DNA of 64,000 nucleotides from Chthonomonas sp. UBA2785 (GCA_002352215.1 DEIB01000054.1:11410-75409), one strand, 5' to 3'. Counted from the first letter of the stretch, positions 42,506 to 51,425 are shown. Program-made: numbers and translations. Notes: generated from the sequence alone by a model not told the origin.

Positions 42506-43335
42506 CAGTTATTAAGCTTGTGCCCGGGTCGCTGGACTTGCCGCAGTGCGTGACGAGCGGCATGGTGTTCCGGTGGACGGAAACCGCCCCCGGGGAGTGG
42601 CACGGCGCGGATGGTCCGCACGAGTGGCGGCTGCACTGGCACCCGGACCGCATCGAGCTCTTTCACGGCGATGCCGACGCCCTGCGCTCGTTGCTCCGCC
42701 TGGACGAAGATTTGGAGGCGGTGCGCCAAGCCATTGCCGCCGCCGACCCCGACCTCGCCGCTTGCTGGGACGCTCGGCCGGGATTTCGTCTGCTTCGTCC
42801 CCTCGACCCGGTGGAGGCCACCATCGGCTTCCTCTGCACCAGCAACAACAGTCTCCACCGCATTGTGCCGATGGTGCGCTGGCTGGCCGCCCGCACCCCC
42901 GGGCATGCCTTCCCGGACCTGGATATCATCGCCAGCCTCTCCGAACACGAGTTGAGAGAAGCCCGCTTCGGCTACCGCGCCGTCACTATCCCCCGCGCCG
43001 CCGCCCAACTGGCCGCTGATGGAGGCCGCGCCCATCTCCTCAACCTCCGGCAAGCCCCCTACGAGGAAGCCAAGGCGTACCTCCTCACCCTGCCCGGGGT
43101 GGGGCCGAAGTTGGCCGATTGCATCGCGCTCTTTGCCCTGCACCACACCGCCGCCGTGCCCGTGGATACTCACGTGTGGCAGCAAGCGGTTCGCCGCTAT
43201 TTCCCCGAATGGGCCGGTCAATCGCTGACCCCCGCCCGCATGAACCAGGTGGGAGATGCCCTACGGAACCGCTTTGGCATTCACGCGGCTTGGGCACAGC
43301 AGTTACTCTTTCAGGAGAACCTGCGCCCCGCTTGA
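42502..43335 (+). CDS. OGG1-type 8-oxoguanine DNA glycosylase
   Basis: The 277-residue protein excises oxidised guanine. It has the OGG N-terminal domain (DLPQCVTSGMVFRW), the CTSNNSLHRI segment shared with OGG1, and a helix-hairpin-helix with LPGVGPKLADC. Catalytic K203 and D222 (VPVDTHVW) are both present. Bacterial OGG1-type glycosylases are much less common than MutM. The ATG overlaps the ligA stop (ATGA), so ligase and glycosylase are co-translated, a sensible repair pair. Confidence 0.9.
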   Translation: MTVIKLVPGSLDLPQCVTSGMVFRWTETAPGEWHGADGPHEWRLHWHPDRIELFHGDADALRSLLRLDEDLEAVRQAIAAADPDLAACWDARPGFRLLRPLDPVEATIGFLCTSNNSLHRIVPMVRWLAARTPGHAFPDLDIIASLSEHELREARFGYRAVTIPRAAAQLAADGGRAHLLNLRQAPYEEAKAYLLTLPGVGPKLADCIALFALHHTAAVPVDTHVWQQAVRRYFPEWAGQSLTPARMNQVGDALRNRFGIHAAWAQQLLFQENLRPA

Positions 43336-43338
43336 ACG

Positions 43339-43344
43339 TACAAT
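43339..43344 (+). promoter_or_regulatory. candidate -10 element for the gene at 43351
   Basis: TACAAT ends 6 bases before the ATG at 43351, identical in sequence and spacing to 9787 and the atp element. Confidence 0.5.
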
Positions 43345-43350
43345 ATCTGT

Positions 43351-44193
43351 ATGTCCCTCACCGCTCTGGTTCTCGGCGCAATGGCAATGCAGTCGGCGCG
43401 CAATTACGGCATTCCGCAGGACTTCATGGAGGTGGACGATTCGCGTCTCACCGAGCTGAGCGGGCTGGGCAGTAGCCCGTTCCAGGACGGCGTGTTCTAT
43501 GGCCACAACGACAGTGGGGACACGGCGCGGTTCTTCCGCATGAGCCGCGAGGGCCGTATTACGGCCACCTTCACCCTCACGGGTGCGACGGCCAAGGACT
43601 GGGAAGATATGGCGGTGGTGAACATTGCCGGGCGCGCGTGGGTGTATCTGGCCGACATCGGCGACAACAACCGGCAGCGCGCAGACGTGGTGATCTATCG
43701 CACCCGCGAACCCGAAGCCGGGGTGGCCTCTCGCACCCTCACTTTTGAGACTTATCGCTTGAAGTACCCTGACGGCCCGCGAGACGCCGAGGCGTTCTTG
43801 GTGGACCCGCGCAACGGCGATTTCTACATCGTGAGCAAGGCCGCGACCGGGAGTGCGGTGTATCACTTGCCCGCACCGGCCCGGAGCGGCGGCTATCGCC
43901 TGACCAAGCTCGGGGATTTGCCCATCGCCACGGGTGGTCTGGGTGGAAACCTGGTGACCGCCGCCGACTGGAGTCCCGACGGCAAGTACGTGGTGGTGCG
44001 CACCTACTCCGGCGCCCGCGAATACCCCGTACCCGCCAACCGACGCGACTGGTTTAAGCAGCCGCACGTCACTGTAGAACTGCCGGTGGAGAAGCAAGGC
44101 GAGGCCATTTGCTACAACCGATCCTCCAATGCGCTGATCTCAGGGAGCGAGGGCCGACCCGCTCTGTTTGCCATCATTCCCCTGGAACCCTGA
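43351..44193 (+). CDS. beta-propeller-like protein of unknown function
   Basis: The 280-residue protein has short beta-strand repeats suggesting a propeller. Its clearest motifs are AKDWEDMAVVNIAGR, YLADIGDNNRQRADVVIYRTREP and DAEAFLVDPRNGDFYIVSK. I recall this DWED...DIGDN...YR-x-x-EP pattern from widespread uncharacterised secreted proteins, possibly with phytase-like or binding functions. The N-terminus is hydrophobic and may be a weak signal peptide. A hairpin follows the stop. Function unproven. Confidence 0.7.
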   Translation: MSLTALVLGAMAMQSARNYGIPQDFMEVDDSRLTELSGLGSSPFQDGVFYGHNDSGDTARFFRMSREGRITATFTLTGATAKDWEDMAVVNIAGRAWVYLADIGDNNRQRADVVIYRTREPEAGVASRTLTFETYRLKYPDGPRDAEAFLVDPRNGDFYIVSKAATGSAVYHLPAPARSGGYRLTKLGDLPIATGGLGGNLVTAADWSPDGKYVVVRTYSGAREYPVPANRRDWFKQPHVTVELPVEKQGEAICYNRSSNALISGSEGRPALFAIIPLEP

Positions 44194-44194
44194 T

Positions 44195-44218
44195 TTCTTG
44201 CGCTGAATGGCGCAAGAA
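44195..44218. other. 9-bp hairpin after the beta-propeller gene
   Basis: TTCTTGCGC and GCGCAAGAA form a perfect nine-base stem around TGAATG. There is no T-tract on either side, so termination is uncertain. Confidence 0.4.
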
Positions 44219-44372
44219 TCATGGCCTTAGGCGCGGTTCTCAGGGAAAAAAGGGTCCCTTGGTCTGGGTCCGGAGGGTCGGAGGTGGGGAAAAGTCGGTG
44301 CACCGCCAACAAACCAGGGGGTAGCGTCTTTTCGCTCGGGCGGCGTTTCTGCGTAGCTCGAACCACCCAGTT
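44219..44372 (+). other. long leader of the 3D-domain gene, no gene seen
   Basis: The 154 bases are G-rich with several possible short stems. Examples are AAGGGTCCCTT and the repeated GCGTCTTTTCGC / GGCGGCG blocks. I could not match it to a known riboswitch consensus, including ydaO (c-di-AMP). It contains no coding frame of its own that I trust. Confidence 0.3.
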
Positions 44373-45035
44373 ATGCGGCGTGAACTTACATTCGTCGGGG
44401 TCCTCGTGGCCCTTGCGATGATAGAAAGTGCAGATGCGAACGGCAAGCTCATGCCGAACGTGTTTGCCGAAAGAATTACTTATTCGGTGCCCACCCAGGC
44501 GGCAGCGCCCGCCCCCAATACCTATGTGCTGGATGACAGTCTGCCCGTGGGCAAGATTGTGGATGGCGGTGGTGGCGTTCCGGGTTTTGTGGAGCGCACC
44601 GTGGCCCGGCTTTGGGTCGAAGGTGAACTCAAGTCCGAAACCGTGGTGGCGGAGCGCGAAATTCCGGCCATTCCCGGAAGCAAGCGCATCTCCTCGATTG
44701 GCTTTGATGTGCCGCACAAGCAACTGACGCTGGCGCGCACAATGACCGTGGAATCCACGGCCTACACCCCCGATGCCGGCCTGGGCAGCCGCGCCACGTT
44801 CCGGACGGCCACCGGCCGCCGCGCCGAGTTCGGCGTGATTGCGGTGGACCCGCGCGTCATCCCGCTGAACACCTTGGTGTTTGTCGAAGGTTACGGCCTG
44901 GCCCTAGCCTGCGATACCGGCGGCGCCATCAAAGGGAATAAGATCGACGTGTGCGTCACGACGAATCGAACCGCCCGCATCTGGGGACGTCGAAACGTTC
45001 GGATTCACGTCTTCAAGGAACGGATCACGCGGTAA
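44373..45035 (+). CDS. 3D-domain (MltA-like fold) cell-wall protein
   Basis: The 220-residue protein has a hydrophobic N-terminus (residues 5-20, probable signal) and a middle with weak G5-like features (VEGELKSETVVAEREI). A C-terminal 3D domain follows, with the aspartates of FGVIAVDPRVIPLNTLVFV and ACDTGGAIKGNKIDVC. The domain is shared with Rpf/YabE-type and MltA-type peptidoglycan-active enzymes. An envelope hydrolase role is inferred. The stop TAA overlaps the probable ksgA start. Confidence 0.85.
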   Translation: MRRELTFVGVLVALAMIESADANGKLMPNVFAERITYSVPTQAAAPAPNTYVLDDSLPVGKIVDGGGGVPGFVERTVARLWVEGELKSETVVAEREIPAIPGSKRISSIGFDVPHKQLTLARTMTVESTAYTPDAGLGSRATFRTATGRRAEFGVIAVDPRVIPLNTLVFVEGYGLALACDTGGAIKGNKIDVCVTTNRTARIWGRRNVRIHVFKERITR

Positions 45036-45814
45036 TCGCGCCCGTATCTGAACGGCTTCGTCGGTTCGGCATCCGAGCCGACAAAGCCCTTGGCCAGCAC
45101 TTCTTGGTCTCGGAAGGGGCCGTCCGCCGCATCACCGAGAGCGTGGCGGACATGGCGGGCATTCTTGAAGTTGGCCCCGGCCCCGGCGCCATCACCCTCC
45201 CGCTGAGCCTCGCCCACCCCGTTCTGGCCATCGAGCTTGATGAACGCTGGCGTGATCTCCTCGCGCACTATTGCCCCGATGTCGAGGTGATCTACCAAGA
45301 TGCTTTGCAGGCCGACCTGGCCACGCATCTGGAGGCTCTTCCCGCCCCCCGCGCCATCGTCAGCAACATGCCGTACAACATCACCGGGCCGCTGCTGGCC
45401 GCTTTCTCGGCCCAGGCCGGGCGGGTGGAACGCCTGGTGCTGATGATGCAGAAGGAGGTGGCCGACCGGATCATCGCCCCGGCGGGTGATGCGAAGCGCG
45501 GTGCACTCTCGGTGGTGATGCAAGCTCAATTCGCCGTGAAGTGGCAACAAACGGTGCCGCCGGGGGCCTTTGCGCCGCCCCCCAAGGTGCAAAGCGCGGT
45601 GCTGGAGTTCACGCCCCGGGCGGTGCTGCCAGCGGGGTGGGCGGAGTTCGTCCACGCCAGTTTCCGGCAACCGCGTAAGACGCTCGCCAATAACTTAAGA
45701 GAACGCGGCGGCGCGGCGCTCATTGATTCGGCGGGCCTGGCAGCCTCCATCCGCCCGCACCAACTCACTGAAGCGGAGTGGCAAACACTATGGAGTCACT
45801 CGAAAGCCAACTGA
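45035..45814 (+). CDS. ksgA: 16S rRNA dimethyladenosine transferase, probable ATC start
   Basis: KsgA dimethylates two adenines at the 3' end of 16S rRNA. The body has IRADKALGQHFLV, the SAM-binding EVGPGPGAITLPL and the catalytic NMPYNITGPLL. No ATG, GTG or TTG is in frame near the expected start. The nearest upstream one is a GTG at 44951 that would overlap the previous gene by 85 bp. The first downstream one (TTG at 45104) would remove GQHF. At 45035 an ATC overlaps the preceding TAA (TAATC) with AAGGAA upstream, so I place the start there (259 residues). A non-AUG start or a sequence error is implied. Confidence 0.85.
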   Translation: MAPVSERLRRFGIRADKALGQHFLVSEGAVRRITESVADMAGILEVGPGPGAITLPLSLAHPVLAIELDERWRDLLAHYCPDVEVIYQDALQADLATHLEALPAPRAIVSNMPYNITGPLLAAFSAQAGRVERLVLMMQKEVADRIIAPAGDAKRGALSVVMQAQFAVKWQQTVPPGAFAPPPKVQSAVLEFTPRAVLPAGWAEFVHASFRQPRKTLANNLRERGGAALIDSAGLAASIRPHQLTEAEWQTLWSHSKAN

Positions 45815-46725
45815 AAGCCAAGGCCCGTGAGCTAGGGTTTGGGCTGGTGGGGATCACCGATGCGGCGCCCCCGCTGAGCTACGAGGCGTACCGGCAATGG
45901 GTAGCTGACGGACACCATGGCACGATGAGCTACATGGCCCGATCCCATGAACTGCGGGCCGACCTGAACATCCTGCTCCCCGGCGTGCAGAGCGTGGTGG
46001 CGGTGGGCGCGTTCTACCGGCAACCCGAGGAACTCCCCGCCGATCACCCGAAGATTGCCCGCTACGCTCTGGGGCGCGATTACCACAAGGTGCTTCGGGG
46101 CCGCCTGCGCATGCTGGACCGCTGGCTGCACGCGGAAGAAGGGCAGGGGCGGATCTGCGTGGACAGCGCCCCAGTGCTGGAGCGGGAATACGCCCACCGG
46201 GCGGGCCTGGGATGGTACGGCAAGAACACGATGCTGATCAACACCCACGCGGGGAGTTGGTTTGTCATCGGTCTGCTTCTCAGCACGCGCAAGTTGGCCC
46301 CCGATGCCCCCGCCCAGGGGGGCTGTGGCACCTGCCACGCCTGCATTGACGCGTGCCCCACCGGGGCCATTGTGCATCAGAACGGGCGGTGGCAAGTGGA
46401 TGCCCGCGAATGCATTAGCTATCTCACCATTGAGCACCGGGGCGAGATTGACCCCGACCGGGAGGCCAAGTTGGATGACTGGGTGTTTGGGTGCGATGTG
46501 TGCCAGGAGGTCTGCCCCTTCAACACCGTCCGCCCGCACCAGCCCGGGCGCGCCCCGGTGCTGACGATGGAAGACTTCCGGGCCCGCACCTGGCCTCCGG
46601 TGGAGGAGCTTGCGAACCTCTCCCCGGAAGCCTGGGACACTCTCACCGCCGGATCGCCGGTGCGCCGCGCGGGCTACGACGGCTTACGACGTCACGCTCG
46701 CCGGGTGCTCCGTACGCGCATTTGA
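45790..46725 (+). CDS. queG: epoxyqueuosine reductase
   Basis: QueG reduces epoxyqueuosine to queuosine in tRNA, using cobalamin and two [4Fe-4S] clusters. From the ATG at 45790 the protein has 311 residues. Cluster ligands are visible in CGTCHACIDACPTGA and CDVCQEVCPFN. Cobalamin-domain sequence (ARYALGRDYHKVL, AGLGWYGKNTMLI) precedes them. A GTG at 45778 is in frame but abuts the GGAG ribosome-binding site. The start lies within ksgA. It converges on glgA with a 42-bp overlap. Confidence 0.95.
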   Translation: MESLESQLKAKARELGFGLVGITDAAPPLSYEAYRQWVADGHHGTMSYMARSHELRADLNILLPGVQSVVAVGAFYRQPEELPADHPKIARYALGRDYHKVLRGRLRMLDRWLHAEEGQGRICVDSAPVLEREYAHRAGLGWYGKNTMLINTHAGSWFVIGLLLSTRKLAPDAPAQGGCGTCHACIDACPTGAIVHQNGRWQVDARECISYLTIEHRGEIDPDREAKLDDWVFGCDVCQEVCPFNTVRPHQPGRAPVLTMEDFRARTWPPVEELANLSPEAWDTLTAGSPVRRAGYDGLRRHARRVLRTRI

Positions 46726-48141
46726 ACGGTGCGCCACGGCGTCCGCGTACATCGCTTCGTAGGCTTGCGCGCTGGATGACCAGGAGAAGTCCTGCGTCAT
46801 GCAGGTGTGCACCAGCTTTTGCCACGTGTCGGGGTCACGGAAGGCGGCAATCGCGCGGGCGGTGGCATCCCCGAATTCTTCCGCTGTGCGCTCGGTGAAG
46901 ACGAAGCCTGTTTCGCCCTCCTTCACCGTGTCGGCCAGGCCGCCGGTTTGGCGGACCACCGGCACCGTGCCGTAGCGCATAGCGAACATCTGGCCGAGGC
47001 CGCAGGGCTCGAAGGCGCTGGGCATCAAGAAGATATCGCACCCGCCGTAGATTCTTTGGGCAAGGGACACGTCAAAAGCTTCCACAAATCGCACGCGTCC
47101 GGGATATTGAGCTTCCAGACGGCGAAGCTCGCCAGCGGACCACGGGTCACCCGTGCCCAGCACGATCCAGCGCGCCCCCATGCCCAGAATGCGGTCGGCC
47201 GCCCCGATCATGAGATCGAATCCTTTCTGGTTGCTCAAGCGGCTCACCACGCCCAGCAAAGGCGCATTGGTGTCGGGGTCCAAGCCCAGTTCTTCCATCA
47301 GTTGCGTGCGGCTGGCCGCCTTGCCACTGAGATCATCCACCGAGAAGTTGACCGGCAGGTCGGGGTCGGTGGCCGGGTTGTGGTGGTGGACGTTGATACC
47401 GTTCAGAATCCCGCGCAGTCGGCCTTGGTCATAGAGATAACCCATCAGGCCATCCAGGCGGCAGCCGTACTCGCCGGTTTGGATTTCTTGGGCATAGTTC
47501 GGGCTCACCGTATTGACCTGGTCCGCGTAAACGCAACCAGATTTAAGGAAGTTTACGGCTCCGTAGGTCTCCAAAGCGTGCATGTTGTAGAGCGACTTGG
47601 GTAGCCCCGCCACTTCCAAGGTATCCGGCCCGAACTCCCCTTGGTACGCCAAGTTGTGGATGGTGATGCAGCTGGCCACGCCTTCCCAGCGCCCGCCTCG
47701 CGTCTCGCGCATCAGCACGGGCAAGAAGCCCATGTGCCAGTCGTGGGCGTGCACGATGTCGGGCGTCCACTCGGTGGCCAGGCAGGCTTCTAGAGCCGCT
47801 TGGGCAAAGAACAGGTAGGCGTCGCGCCCCGGGGTGTAGACCTCTTCGCTGCGACCGATGCCCGAGAAAAATCCGCAACCCTCGATCAGCCACAGGGTCA
47901 GCCCCTCGGCGTGGACCTCGTGGAGGGTGGCCCGCGCCGTCCAGTACGGGTTCATGCGGACTTCGAAATCAATGCTCCGCTGGGGCGACCACCGGTCCAG
48001 GATCATCTGGTAGGCGGGCATCACGACCTTGACTTCGTGGCCCCGGGCCTGGAGCGCGAGGGGCAGGGAACCGGCCACATCGGCCAGGCCCCCCACCTTG
48101 GCAAAGGGCGCCACTTCGGCGCTGGCAAAGAGAATCCGCAT
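46684..48141 (-). CDS. glgA: glycogen synthase (ADP-glucose type)
   Basis: GlgA extends alpha-1,4-glucan from ADP-glucose. The 485-residue GT5 enzyme has the N-terminal KVGGLADVAGSLPLAL, HAHDWHMGFLP, the C-terminal VSRLSNQKGFDLM and the substrate-binding EPCGLGQMFAMRYGTVPVV. Length is normal. It starts 20 bp after the thiolase stop and may have its own promoter, since TACAGT lies close to the ATG. Its 3' end overlaps queG by 42 bp on the opposite strand. Confidence 0.95.
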   Translation of the reverse strand: MRILFASAEVAPFAKVGGLADVAGSLPLALQARGHEVKVVMPAYQMILDRWSPQRSIDFEVRMNPYWTARATLHEVHAEGLTLWLIEGCGFFSGIGRSEEVYTPGRDAYLFFAQAALEACLATEWTPDIVHAHDWHMGFLPVLMRETRGGRWEGVASCITIHNLAYQGEFGPDTLEVAGLPKSLYNMHALETYGAVNFLKSGCVYADQVNTVSPNYAQEIQTGEYGCRLDGLMGYLYDQGRLRGILNGINVHHHNPATDPDLPVNFSVDDLSGKAASRTQLMEELGLDPDTNAPLLGVVSRLSNQKGFDLMIGAADRILGMGARWIVLGTGDPWSAGELRRLEAQYPGRVRFVEAFDVSLAQRIYGGCDIFLMPSAFEPCGLGQMFAMRYGTVPVVRQTGGLADTVKEGETGFVFTERTAEEFGDATARAIAAFRDPDTWQKLVHTCMTQDFSWSSSAQAYEAMYADAVAHRSNARTEHPASVTS

Positions 48142-48161
48142 TTAACTGTATGATCGGGACG

Positions 48162-49340
48162 TTACAACGCCTCGATCAGCACCGCCGTCGCTTCTCCGCC
48201 CCCAATACAGGGCGTGGCAATCGCATAGCGACCTCCACGGCGGCGAAGTTCGTGCAGGGCCGTCAGTACCAGGCGGGCTCCGGTCATCCCGATGGGGTGA
48301 CCGATGGAGACCGCGCCTCCGTTCACGTTTAGCTTTTCGTGCGGGATGCCCACTTCACGGGCGGCGTACATGGCTACCACGGCAAAGGCCTCGTTCACTT
48401 CAAAAAGGTCCACGTCGGCGACGGTCAGGCCGTGCTTGTCCAGGAGCTTCTGGATCGCGGCGGCGGGGGCGGTGGTGAACCACTCGGGGGCCTGCGCATG
48501 CTGGACATAACCCACCACGCGGCCGATGGCCGTCTTGCCATTGGCTTGGGCCCAGGCTTCGCTGGCCAACACCATGGCGGCCGCGCCGTCATTGATGCTG
48601 CTGGCGTTGCCGGCGGTGGTCACGCCTTCCTTGCTGAAGGCGGGGCGAAGCTCAGGAAGCTTGGCCGGGTTGCCGCGGCCCGGTTCCTCGTCGGTGTCCA
48701 CCATCACCGGGTCACCCTTGCGCTGGGGCACCGCCACCGGCACGATTTCGTCCTTGAATTGGCCCCCGGTTTGGGCGGCCAGGGCGCGGCGGTAACTCTC
48801 GGCGCTGTAGGCGTCCAGCTCTTCTCGCGAGAAAGAAAACTCGGTGGCGCAGGCGTCGCCGCAAGTGCCCATGTGGACGTTCTTGTAAGGATCCCACAGA
48901 CCGTCATTGATCATCAAGTCAATCATCGTGCCGTTGCCCATGCGGTAGCCGGCGCGGGCCTGGGGCAGGGCGTAGGGGGCGTTGGTCATGCTTTCCATGC
49001 CGCCGGCCACCACCACTTGGGCGTCACCCAGCGCGATGGCTTGCGCGGCCATCATCACCGCCTTCATGCCGCTACCGCACACCTTGTTGATGGTGGTGCA
49101 GGGCACGGATTGGGGCAGACCGGCGCCGAGGGCCGCCTGACGGGCGGGGGCCTGGCCGATGGCGGCCGAAAGCACGTTGCCCATCAAAACTTCATCCACC
49201 TGACCGGCATCCACTCCGGCAGCGGCGAGGGCGCCCTGGATGGCCGTGGCGCCCAACTGGGGAGCCGTGAGGCTACCAAGAGCCCCTTGAAAGGCACCGA
49301 TGGGGGTGCGAACGCCACTGAGGATGACCACGTTGTCCAT
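48162..49340 (-). CDS. acetyl-CoA C-acetyltransferase (thiolase)
   Basis: The 392-residue thiolase condenses or cleaves acetoacetyl-CoA. The nucleophilic Cys is in NKVCGSGMKA, the His in NGGAVSIGHPIGMTGAR and the second Cys in TPCIGGGEA. No other beta-oxidation or PHB gene is adjacent, so the physiological direction is unknown. It lies between glgA and murJ, with 20 bp on each side. CATACT lies 7 bases before the ATG and may be a -10 element. Confidence 0.95.
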   Translation of the reverse strand: MDNVVILSGVRTPIGAFQGALGSLTAPQLGATAIQGALAAAGVDAGQVDEVLMGNVLSAAIGQAPARQAALGAGLPQSVPCTTINKVCGSGMKAVMMAAQAIALGDAQVVVAGGMESMTNAPYALPQARAGYRMGNGTMIDLMINDGLWDPYKNVHMGTCGDACATEFSFSREELDAYSAESYRRALAAQTGGQFKDEIVPVAVPQRKGDPVMVDTDEEPGRGNPAKLPELRPAFSKEGVTTAGNASSINDGAAAMVLASEAWAQANGKTAIGRVVGYVQHAQAPEWFTTAPAAAIQKLLDKHGLTVADVDLFEVNEAFAVVAMYAAREVGIPHEKLNVNGGAVSIGHPIGMTGARLVLTALHELRRRGGRYAIATPCIGGGEATAVLIEAL

Positions 49341-49360
49341 GGCCTAGAGTATGCCGGAAC

Positions 49361-50974
49361 TTAGGAGCCTTCTTCGGGTCCGGCGGGGGTTTCGGACTTG
49401 CCCTTTTGCAAGCGGCGATTGAGGCCCCGCGACACGTACTCCGTTTCCTTGAGCCCGAACGCCTTACAGATGAAGTAGTACGCCCAGGCGTAGAGCAGCG
49501 CCAGGAACCCGGTGCTCGCCAGCACCCCCAGCTTGCCCCCGGAGGTGGTGAGGGCAGGGAATTGCCAAATCAGCGCCGCCAGGGCCGCCGCCGGGATGGC
49601 CATGGCCACCAGCGTTTGCGCTTGCACCTTCAGGATGCCCTTGATGTCCATGCTGGGGGCGATCTTCTTGGCCCCGCCGATGAGCAGGATGGCCAGGAGC
49701 ACCGCCGCGAGGCTGCCCGCCAGCACCAGGTTATCGTAGCTGCCGCCCTGGCGGGCCACCAGGTAGCCGCCCGCGCCAAAGGCCGCCGTGGCAATGGTGC
49801 CGTAGATGATGGGCGTGACCGACCGCTGCGCGGCATAGAACCCGCGCATGATGATCGGCTGCATGCACCACGCCGGGATGCCAATGGCAAACATGCGCAG
49901 GCCGGTGGCGGTGAGATCGGTGTTCTCGGGCTTCCAGTTGCCGTGCTCAAAGAGCGAGCGGATGATCTCGTGCGGCATGGCCAAGAACAGGCCAGCGAAC
50001 GGCACCGAGAGGAAAATCGCCAGCCGCAGTGACTTGGCCAGTTGATCATCAAAGAGGTCTTGCCGCTTCTGGGCCAGGAACTGGGCCAGGGCCGGGAAGG
50101 CGGCAATGGCAAGGCTTTGGCCGAAGATGCCGAGCGGCACCTGCATCAGCGTGTTGCCGTACTTGATGGCGGTGTTGATGCCGTCGCTCTTATAAAGCGT
50201 GCCGAAGTTCTGGATGAGCAAGGCAAACACCCCGGGGAGAGAAAGCCCGAGCACTACCGGGGCCATGAGCCGGAACACCTTGCGCACGCCTTCGTGTTTG
50301 AAATCGAGGCAGGGCCGGAACGGCACCCCCATCCGGCGCAGCACCCACAGCGGCACAAAAATGTTGCCGATGAATGCCCCCGCCAATGCCCCCCAGGAGA
50401 GGCCGGCGATGCTGGGCGCGGTGAAATTGGCCAGCACCAGCGCACCAAAAATGATGCCGACGTTATAGATGTTCGGGCCGAGGCCGGGGACGGAGAACAC
50501 CTGCCGCGCGTACAGCGTGCCGAACATCAGGCCGCCAATAAAGAAGGCGTATTGCGCCGGAAGCACGATGCGGCTGAGGTAGGCGACCATCTCCCGGTTG
50601 GCGGTGGCCTCCATCGCCACCACATAGGTCAAGGGTTCGGCGAAGATCCAGGCGAGGGTGATGACGACCAGCAGGGCCGCGCTCATGATGCCGAAGAGGC
50701 TATTGAACACCCGCCAGGCGTCTTCCTCACGGTTGGTGTGGAAGTACTCGCTGAACACCGGGATGAATGCTGCGCTCAGGGCGCCGCCGGCGATCAGGAA
50801 GAAGATGATGTCCGGGATTTGGAACGAGAGGACGTAGGCGTCGGTTTCGGCGCCCATGCCAAAGCGGCCCGAGATCACAGCTTCTCGGATGAGGCCGAGA
50901 ACTCGGCTGAGCAACAAGCTGGCCGTCATGATCCAGCCCGCCCGAACCACATTCGGGGTTGTCGCGTTGCTCAT
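49361..50974 (-). CDS. murJ: lipid II flippase MurJ/MviN
   Basis: MurJ flips lipid-linked peptidoglycan precursor across the inner membrane. The 537-residue MOP-superfamily protein has about 14 membrane segments. The family features include TASLLLSRVLGLIREAVISGRFG at the start, AFIPVFSEYF and the conserved ALAQFLAQKR segment in helix 8. The tail is basic and short. It heads a minus-strand group murJ-thiolase-glgA with short gaps. A terminator hairpin lies between it and trxA upstream. Confidence 0.93.
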   Translation of the reverse strand: MSNATTPNVVRAGWIMTASLLLSRVLGLIREAVISGRFGMGAETDAYVLSFQIPDIIFFLIAGGALSAAFIPVFSEYFHTNREEDAWRVFNSLFGIMSAALLVVITLAWIFAEPLTYVVAMEATANREMVAYLSRIVLPAQYAFFIGGLMFGTLYARQVFSVPGLGPNIYNVGIIFGALVLANFTAPSIAGLSWGALAGAFIGNIFVPLWVLRRMGVPFRPCLDFKHEGVRKVFRLMAPVVLGLSLPGVFALLIQNFGTLYKSDGINTAIKYGNTLMQVPLGIFGQSLAIAAFPALAQFLAQKRQDLFDDQLAKSLRLAIFLSVPFAGLFLAMPHEIIRSLFEHGNWKPENTDLTATGLRMFAIGIPAWCMQPIIMRGFYAAQRSVTPIIYGTIATAAFGAGGYLVARQGGSYDNLVLAGSLAAVLLAILLIGGAKKIAPSMDIKGILKVQAQTLVAMAIPAAALAALIWQFPALTTSGGKLGVLASTGFLALLYAWAYYFICKAFGLKETEYVSRGLNRRLQKGKSETPAGPEEGS

Positions 50975-50992
50975 CGCATGCCTATGATGACA

Positions 50993-51023
50993 AACGGGAG
51001 CCCCGAATAAGGGGACTCCCGTT
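50993..51023 (-). terminator. rho-independent terminator downstream of trxA
   Basis: The arms AACGGGAG-CCC and GGG-CTCCCGTT pair around GAATAA. The T-tract on the minus strand is weak (GTTTGTC). Confidence 0.7.
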
Positions 51024-51046
51024 CAAATCAAGGGCTCGAAGCCGAC

Positions 51047-51370
51047 TTAGATGAATTTTTCGACGAGGTTCTTGATCGCTTCCTTCGGACCCATGCCGAC
51101 CATGCGGTCAACTTCTTCGCCGCCCTTAAAGACGACGAGGGCCGGGATGCTCATGATGCCGTAGCGGCTGGCGATTTCGCCGTTCTCGTCCACGTCGACC
51201 TTAAAGACCTTGGCGCGGCCTTCGAGTTCGGTGGCGACTTCCGCAACGGAACCGGCAATCATGCGGCAAGGGCCGCACCAGGGAGCCCAAAAGTCCACCA
51301 GTACGGGCACATCAGAATTCAGAACTTCGGCGTCGAACCGATCGGTGGTCATTGCGAGATTATCAGCCAT
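51047..51370 (-). CDS. trxA: thioredoxin
   Basis: The 107-residue thioredoxin reduces cytoplasmic disulfides. The active site is FWAPWCGPCRM and the cis-Pro lies in IMSIPALVVFKGG. Length and spacing are normal. AAGGAG precedes the ATG, one of the clearest ribosome-binding sites in the window. It stands alone upstream of its own terminator. Confidence 0.97.
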   Translation of the reverse strand: MADNLAMTTDRFDAEVLNSDVPVLVDFWAPWCGPCRMIAGSVAEVATELEGRAKVFKVDVDENGEIASRYGIMSIPALVVFKGGEEVDRMVGMGPKEAIKNLVEKFI

Positions 51371-51425
51371 GGTGATTTATTTCTCCTTACGCCGGTGACG
51401 ACGCGGATTGACTTCGGGTATACCC

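Noticed and set aside
44219..44372. A c-di-AMP (ydaO) or cobalamin riboswitch
   Set aside because: I compared the conserved blocks that I remember and could not place them in order. A covariance search would decide.
51023..51047. A second terminator or attenuator before murJ
   Set aside because: The only strong hairpin is at 50993-51023 and is fully explained as the trxA terminator.
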